This document shows positions 59,991-64,000 of a DNA stretch of 64,000 nt, piece by piece. The position numbers were made by a program, and so were the translations under genes. The DNA lies in the NCBI GenBank assembly GCA_004347695.1, contig SLTK01000007.1, forward strand, positions 846,823 to 910,822, in the 5' to 3' direction. Under the pieces are notes generated by a model. The model had not been told where the DNA came from and searched no databases. It saw only the letters and a list, made by a program, of their open reading frames with translations. The first letter of the stretch is position 1. Each line of letters starts with the position of its first letter. This DNA is from Chloroflexota bacterium (lineage in GTDB: Bacteria; Chloroflexota; Anaerolineae; Anaerolineales; Anaerolineaceae).

Positions 59991-61241
59991 ATGCTGATCA
60001 CAAACATCTCTCAACTCCTCACCCTGGCGGGTGGACCGCAGCGCGGCAAGGACCTCGGTCAGTTAGGCATTCTGGCGGAATCAGCCGTTCTGGTCCAAAA
60101 CGGTGTGATCGAGGCGGTCGGTCCCTGTGATCGCATGCTGAAGGCTCACCCCACCGAAGAACGGTATAACGCCGCCGGTAAGGTGGTCATGCCGGGCTTT
60201 GTTGACCCGCATACGCACCTGGTCTGGGCCGGCGATCGCGCCGCTGAATTCGAAATGCGCCTGGAAGGCATGTCCTACCAGGAAATCGCTGAGTCTGGCG
60301 GAGGCATTCGAGCGACCGTGCGCGCTACCCGCAATGCCAGTCTTGACGAACTCAAGACCCAGTCTCGCGCCCGCGCCCGGATGATGCTGCGCACAGGCAC
60401 CACTACCGCCGAAGTCAAAACCGGGTACGCTTTGCAGCACCCTGGTGAACTGACACAGTTGCAAGCCATCCTCGAGCTGGACAAAGAAGGTCCGCTGGAG
60501 TTGGTGCCCACTTACCTTGGCGCTCATGACATTCCCCCGGAATACAAAGAACATCCAGAAGACTACACCAGCCATTTATGCCGCACCCTGCTGCCTGAAG
60601 TGCTTTCCTGGTGGCAAATCAACGCTCCCAATCGCCCGCTGCCCTTCGTCGATGTCTTTTGCGAGACCATCGCCTTCGACCTGGAACAGTCGCGCCGCAT
60701 CCTCGAAGCAGCCAAAGCATTGGGCTTTCCGCTCAAAATCCATGCAGATGAGTTTGACAATCTTGGCGGCGCAGCGCTGGCAGCCCGGTTAGGCGCAGCT
60801 TCAGCCGACCACCTGATCGTCTCTTCGCCGGAAGACATTGCGGCCATCGCCGCCGGTAATACCGTTGCTGTAGCCCTTCCCTGCACGCCCTTCGGTCTGG
60901 CGACCCAACACTACATGCCCGCCGCCGCCTTCCTTGAAGCCGGCGCCATCCTGGCCATTGCCACCGACCTCAATCCGGGTACGGCCTGGTGCGAGAACAT
61001 GCAAATTTCCATTGCGCTGGCCTGCCGGTATATGCGCCTTACCCCCGGCCAGGCTATTGCAGCTGCCACCATCAACGCTGCTGCGGCGATCAACCGTTCT
61101 GACCGCATTGGTTCGATCGAAGCCGGCAAGCAGGCCGACCTGTTGATTCTGGAAGTCAGCGACTACCGCCACCTCGGCTACCGTTTCGGCGGCAACCTCG
61201 TTGCTCAGGTTATGAAACGCGGCGAATTCGTCGTATTCTAA
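59991..61241 (+). CDS. hutI: Imidazolonepropionase
   Basis: 416 residues, normal length. Amidohydrolase blocks: VMPGFVDPHTHLVWAGDRAA (metal HxH), GMSYQEIAESGGGIRATVRA, TTTAEVKTGYAL, PTYLGAHDIPPEYK, LKIHADEFDNLGGAALAARL and ILAIATDLNPGTAWCENMQI. Third step of histidine degradation: imidazolonepropionate to formiminoglutamate. The other hut genes are not in the window, so histidine use depends on genes elsewhere. Followed 24 bases later by the HD hydrolase gene, which may be co-transcribed. Confidence 0.95.
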   Translation: MLITNISQLLTLAGGPQRGKDLGQLGILAESAVLVQNGVIEAVGPCDRMLKAHPTEERYNAAGKVVMPGFVDPHTHLVWAGDRAAEFEMRLEGMSYQEIAESGGGIRATVRATRNASLDELKTQSRARARMMLRTGTTTAEVKTGYALQHPGELTQLQAILELDKEGPLELVPTYLGAHDIPPEYKEHPEDYTSHLCRTLLPEVLSWWQINAPNRPLPFVDVFCETIAFDLEQSRRILEAAKALGFPLKIHADEFDNLGGAALAARLGAASADHLIVSSPEDIAAIAAGNTVAVALPCTPFGLATQHYMPAAAFLEAGAILAIATDLNPGTAWCENMQISIALACRYMRLTPGQAIAAATINAAAAINRSDRIGSIEAGKQADLLILEVSDYRHLGYRFGGNLVAQVMKRGEFVVF

Positions 61242-61265
61242 TATCCCATTAAACTGGAGCCATCC

Positions 61266-61901
61266 TTGCTGACCCTTGAAACCGCCCGTCAATGGTACCC
61301 GTCCACCGACCCGGTGCACGGCTTTGATCATATCGAACGGGTATATCGCATGGCGGAACGACTGGCGCTGGCAGAAGGCGCTGATCTTGAGATCGTGCAC
61401 GCCGCCGCCCTGTTGCATGACATCGAAGGCAGCCACCCCGGTGGCGAAGAACGCGCCAATCATCATCACCAATCGGCGGATATCGCTGCCGAAATCCTGC
61501 GCGGTGAAGGTTGGTCTGGCGACCGGATTGTCGCAGTTCAGCACTGCATCCGCGCCCACCGCTACCGCGACAACCGCGAACCCCCCGTCACCATCGAGGC
61601 AAAAGTATTGTTTGATGCTGACAAGCTGGACGTACTTGGGGCAATTGGCGTGGCGCGCACCATTGGCTATGCAGTACAGGCGGGACAGCCCATCTTTGCC
61701 CAGCCTTCCGCCCAATTTCGCGCAACCGGTGAAGGCGAGCCTGGCGAACCACACAGTGCTTATCACGAACACCTGTTTAAATTAAGCAAAGTCAAAGACC
61801 GTTTATTCACTGAAACTGCACGTAAAATCGCCATGGACCGCCATGAGTATTTGGACAATTATTTCAATCGTTTGATTGCCGAAATGAACGGTAATCTCTA
61901 A
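61266..61901 (+). CDS. HD-domain phosphohydrolase
   Basis: 211 residues, starting at TTG 61266 with CTGGAG seven bases upstream. HD motif: HGFDHIERVYRMAERLA, LLHDIEGSHPGGEERANHHH and LFDADKLDVLGAIGVARTIG give the metal ligands H...HD...D. The carboxy part YLDNYFNRLIAEMNG is like the YedJ/predicted HD-hydrolase group. It should remove phosphate from a nucleotide or related compound; the substrate is unknown. Confidence 0.85.
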   Translation: MLTLETARQWYPSTDPVHGFDHIERVYRMAERLALAEGADLEIVHAAALLHDIEGSHPGGEERANHHHQSADIAAEILRGEGWSGDRIVAVQHCIRAHRYRDNREPPVTIEAKVLFDADKLDVLGAIGVARTIGYAVQAGQPIFAQPSAQFRATGEGEPGEPHSAYHEHLFKLSKVKDRLFTETARKIAMDRHEYLDNYFNRLIAEMNGNL

Positions 61902-61932
61902 CTATTACTCCTTACCCAAAGCAAAGACACCT

Positions 61933-62715
61933 ATGGAACCTACTTTAAACCAAATTACGGACTGGGCGCATGAAGCTGGCGCTATTTTGCGGGCCGGTTT
62001 TCGGCAAAAGTTTGCCATATTCCACAAAGGCCCAATCGACCTGGTCACCGAGATGGACCGGCGGTCAGAGGACTTGCTGCTGGAACGCATTCGCACTACT
62101 TTTCCCGATCATGCCATTTTCTCGGAAGAAAGCGGCCGCTTGAATGGGAATCACGCCTCCCAATGGTTCGTCGACCCGCTGGATGGGACCGTCAACTATG
62201 CCCACGGCATCCCCATTTTTTCGGTATCGCTGGCCTACGCTTTTGAAGGGGAATTAAGGTTTGGAGTAGTTTACGATCCCATTCACGACGAGACGTATGC
62301 GGCCGAGGTTGGGAGAGGTGCAACACTTAACGGAGTAGCCATTCATCCCACACAGGTCGATCGTATGGTCGATGGGCTGCTGGTAACCGGCTTCCCTTAC
62401 ACCCTGGGTCACCCGGATAAGCCCGACAATCTGGATATTTTCCCGCGAATGGCCAGGCGTGCCCAGGGCATCCGCCGCCTGGGTTCGGCCGCTCTCGATC
62501 TATGCTATGTGGCTGAGGGCCGGCTGGACGGGTATTGGGAAGTAGAGCTTCAGCCCTACGACCTGGCTGCCGGGGTGTTGATCGCCCGTGAAGCGGGCAG
62601 CGCCGCTACCCGTCTGGATGGCGACACAGAAGTGCTCACCCCGCCGTGCACCATCGTCGCCGCCAACCCCAGGCTGCACGCGCTTATGCTGGAAGTCATT
62701 CAAGGCAATTCGTAG
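61933..62715 (+). CDS. suhB: Inositol-monophosphatase-family phosphatase
   Basis: 260 residues. Metal-site blocks: DLVTEMDRRSEDLLLERIRT, IFSEESGRLNGN, WFVDPLDGTVNYAHGIPIFS (DPLDGTxN), and VELQPYDLAAGVLIAREAG, where D of the WD-type motif is retained but W is replaced (PYDLAAG). Family members hydrolyse inositol, fructose-1,6-bisphosphate or histidinol phosphates with magnesium. Starts 32 bases after the HD gene. Confidence 0.9.
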   Translation: MEPTLNQITDWAHEAGAILRAGFRQKFAIFHKGPIDLVTEMDRRSEDLLLERIRTTFPDHAIFSEESGRLNGNHASQWFVDPLDGTVNYAHGIPIFSVSLAYAFEGELRFGVVYDPIHDETYAAEVGRGATLNGVAIHPTQVDRMVDGLLVTGFPYTLGHPDKPDNLDIFPRMARRAQGIRRLGSAALDLCYVAEGRLDGYWEVELQPYDLAAGVLIAREAGSAATRLDGDTEVLTPPCTIVAANPRLHALMLEVIQGNS

Positions 62716-62788
62716 GAATCGACGCCCCCGTCGATCTGTGTTTCTGCCTGTAAGGATCGACTCCCCCATCAACCTGGTTTCTGCTCGT
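62712..62788 (+). repeat. Two tandem copies of a 38-bp hairpin unit
   Basis: Unit 1 from 62712 (GTAGGAATCGACGCCCCCG, then TCGATCTG) can form the perfect hairpin ATCGACG/CGTCGAT. Unit 2 from 62750 (GTAAGGATCGACTCCCCCA) is degenerate. Both end in TTTCTGC. They directly precede the MITE-like element. Confidence 0.5.
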
Positions 62789-62790
62789 AG

Positions 62791-62909
62791 GGGGCTGTCC
62801 CAAAAGCGGGCGGGCGTGGAAACCCGCCCCTACCCGTAGGGGATGGGTTCCACCCCATCCCGCATTTGTGGTGGAATAAATGACAAATTTATTCTTTTGA
62901 GACAGCTCC
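62791..62909. mobile_element. MITE-like element with 16-bp terminal inverted repeats
   Basis: Left end GGGGCTGTCCCAAAAG (62791-62806), right end CTTTTGAGACAGCTCC (62894-62909), complementary in 14 of 16 positions. The ends resemble the terminal repeats of IS elements of the GGGxCTGTCTCAAAA type. At 119 bp it cannot encode a transposase. Inside is a further palindrome, GGATGGGTTCCACCCCATCC. A target duplication is not clear. Confidence 0.65.
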
Positions 62910-63051
62910 TTTGATCGCGCGGGTCTCCAGATCGCAGTGGGCTTTGTGAGTGCAGGCAGGCATGGCTTCGACAGGCTCAGCAAACGGGTGAGAAACCGGT
63001 ACAATCAAGGGTGACACATGACACCTGGCACTTTCGTGTACAATTAGCCGT
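62910..63051. other. Non-coding gap before the DNA methyltransferase gene
   Basis: Holds the widespread intergenic phrase GGCTTCGACAGGCTCAGCAA near 62965 and a TACAAT -10 box at 63039-63044. The box is only eight bases before the ATG at 63052, so the mRNA would be leaderless. Confidence 0.45.
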
Positions 63052-64000
63052 ATGGAATCAGCGGCGCTCCCCCTTGACCAGGTCCTTGTAGGAGATAGTC
63101 TCCAGGTCATGGAGCAGCTTCCACCTGAATCCATCGACCTGATCTTCGCCGACCCACCCTACAATCTACAATTACGCCAGGACCTCTGGCGCCCCAATCT
63201 GACAAGGGTGGAAGGCGTCAGCGACGCCTGGGACCAGTTCCCGGGTTTCGCTGAATATGACGCCTTCACCACAACCTGGCTGACTGCTTGCCGCCGGGTG
63301 CTCAAACCCACTGGCACACTGTGGGTAATCGGCACCTACCACAACATTTACCGCGTCGGTTACATCCTGCAAAACCTGGATTATTGGATCCTCAACAACG
63401 TCGTCTGGGTCAAAACCAATCCGATGCCCAATTTCCACGGAGTGCGCTTCACCAACGCGCACGAATCTCTGATCTGGGCGCAAAAAGAACGCGGGCAGCG
63501 TTATACCTTTAACCACCAGGCTATGAAAGCGCTCAACGACGGTTTGCAAATGCGTTCCGACTGGCATCTTCCTCTTTGCAGCGGCCGCGAACGCATCCGA
63601 ACAAACGGAATCAAAGCCCATTCCACCCAAAAACCGTTGGCCCTGCTCTACCGCATCCTGCTCGCCAGCAGCAATCCGGGTGATGTTGTCCTCGATCCGT
63701 TCTTTGGCACCGGCACAACCGGTGAGGCCGCCCGGCGGCTTGGGCGTCGCTGGATCGGTATCGAACGCGATCCACAATACGCCGAACTGGCCCGCCAGCG
63801 AATTGCGGCAGTAGGCGCGCCGCCGTCTGCTGAAGCGCTGCAAACGCATAATCCGCGCCGCGAGCCGCGCCTGCCGTTTGGGATGCTGCTCGAAAATGGA
63901 TTGCTGTCCCCTGGCCAGCAGCTTTATTTCGGCCGCGAATCAACCATCAGTGCCGTGGTTCAAGCTGATGGTCAGCTCGAGTACGATCAACAGCGCGGCT
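63052..64000 (+). CDS. Adenine-specific DNA methyltransferase (CcrM/HinfI-like), truncated by the window end
   Basis: 316 residues visible from the ATG at 63052. Motif IV is DLIFADPPYNLQL near residue 40 and motif I is VVLDPFFGTGTTGEAARRLG with RRWIGIERD near residue 220; this order (IV before I) marks the beta class of N6-adenine methyltransferases. HSTQKPLALLYRIL is also typical. After about residue 265 the chain enters a RAMA-like domain (LPFGMLLENGLLSPGQQLYF), as in CcrM, which methylates GANTC. The target is inferred from similarity only. No restriction enzyme gene is visible, so an orphan regulatory enzyme is likely. Confidence 0.88.
   Translation, partial: MESAALPLDQVLVGDSLQVMEQLPPESIDLIFADPPYNLQLRQDLWRPNLTRVEGVSDAWDQFPGFAEYDAFTTTWLTACRRVLKPTGTLWVIGTYHNIYRVGYILQNLDYWILNNVVWVKTNPMPNFHGVRFTNAHESLIWAQKERGQRYTFNHQAMKALNDGLQMRSDWHLPLCSGRERIRTNGIKAHSTQKPLALLYRILLASSNPGDVVLDPFFGTGTTGEAARRLGRRWIGIERDPQYAELARQRIAAVGAPPSAEALQTHNPRREPRLPFGMLLENGLLSPGQQLYFGRESTISAVVQADGQLEYDQQRG

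Overview
The window looks like a chromosomal fragment of an anaerobic, moderately GC-rich bacterium of the Chloroflexota (Anaerolineae-like). I infer this from gene content and protein style: multi-GAF NarL-type kinases, a sugar-phosphate microcompartment, a HybOABC-like hydrogenase, and several promoters that sit almost on the start codon. No rRNA or tRNA gene is present to confirm it.

Layout. (1) 1-1105: end of a hexapeptide-repeat acyltransferase, then a fluoride riboswitch controlling crcB. (2) 1398-8012: a bacterial microcompartment (BMC) operon on the minus strand. It encodes ribose-5-phosphate isomerase, deoxyribose-phosphate aldolase and CoA-acylating aldehyde dehydrogenase, all with encapsulation-peptide-like helices, plus one hexamer, one tandem-domain trimer and three pentamer shell proteins and a small unknown cargo-like protein. 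A GntR/UTRA regulator lies upstream, and a shared operator is visible at the operon promoter and at the regulator's own promoter. The set matches the sugar-phosphate-utilising (SPU) BMC class. (3) 8176-12712: a GAF histidine kinase, three methyltransferases and the SRP RNA gene. (4) 12844-20718: a pentaheme membrane cytochrome c with a Tat-exported lipoprotein flavoprotein, followed by two two-component systems. (5) 21612-27049: a complete membrane-bound [NiFe] hydrogenase operon and its maturation protease. The large-subunit reading frame is interrupted by one TGA exactly at the second cysteine of the L1 nickel-binding motif, followed by a SECIS-like hairpin. (6) 27046-40547: surface-polysaccharide locus with glycosyltransferases, an ABC exporter, the rfbABCD dTDP-rhamnose genes and methyltransferases, one of them frameshifted. 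Its central part is visibly more AT-rich than its surroundings. (7) 40650-43243: housekeeping sigma factor, DUF177/YceD protein and RdgB. (8) 43567-53552: a compact phage-derived cassette (small and large terminase, portal, protease-capsid fusion, holin-like protein, GH25 lysozyme, tail-like proteins) with no integrase, tape measure or tail-tube gene. (9) 53879-64000: scattered metabolic genes (VOC, GNAT, AlaX, M20 peptidase, MFS, HutI, HD hydrolase, inositol monophosphatase), ending in a truncated CcrM-like DNA methyltransferase.

How the genes work together. The BMC should cleave deoxyribose-5-phosphate to glyceraldehyde-3-phosphate and acetaldehyde and oxidise the aldehyde to acetyl-CoA inside the shell. 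The hydrogenase can feed electrons from H2 into the membrane, and the flavoprotein-cytochrome pair looks like a terminal reductase for an unknown acceptor. Several intergenic gaps carry short repeat families, including a 67-bp hairpin element whose arms covary between copies.
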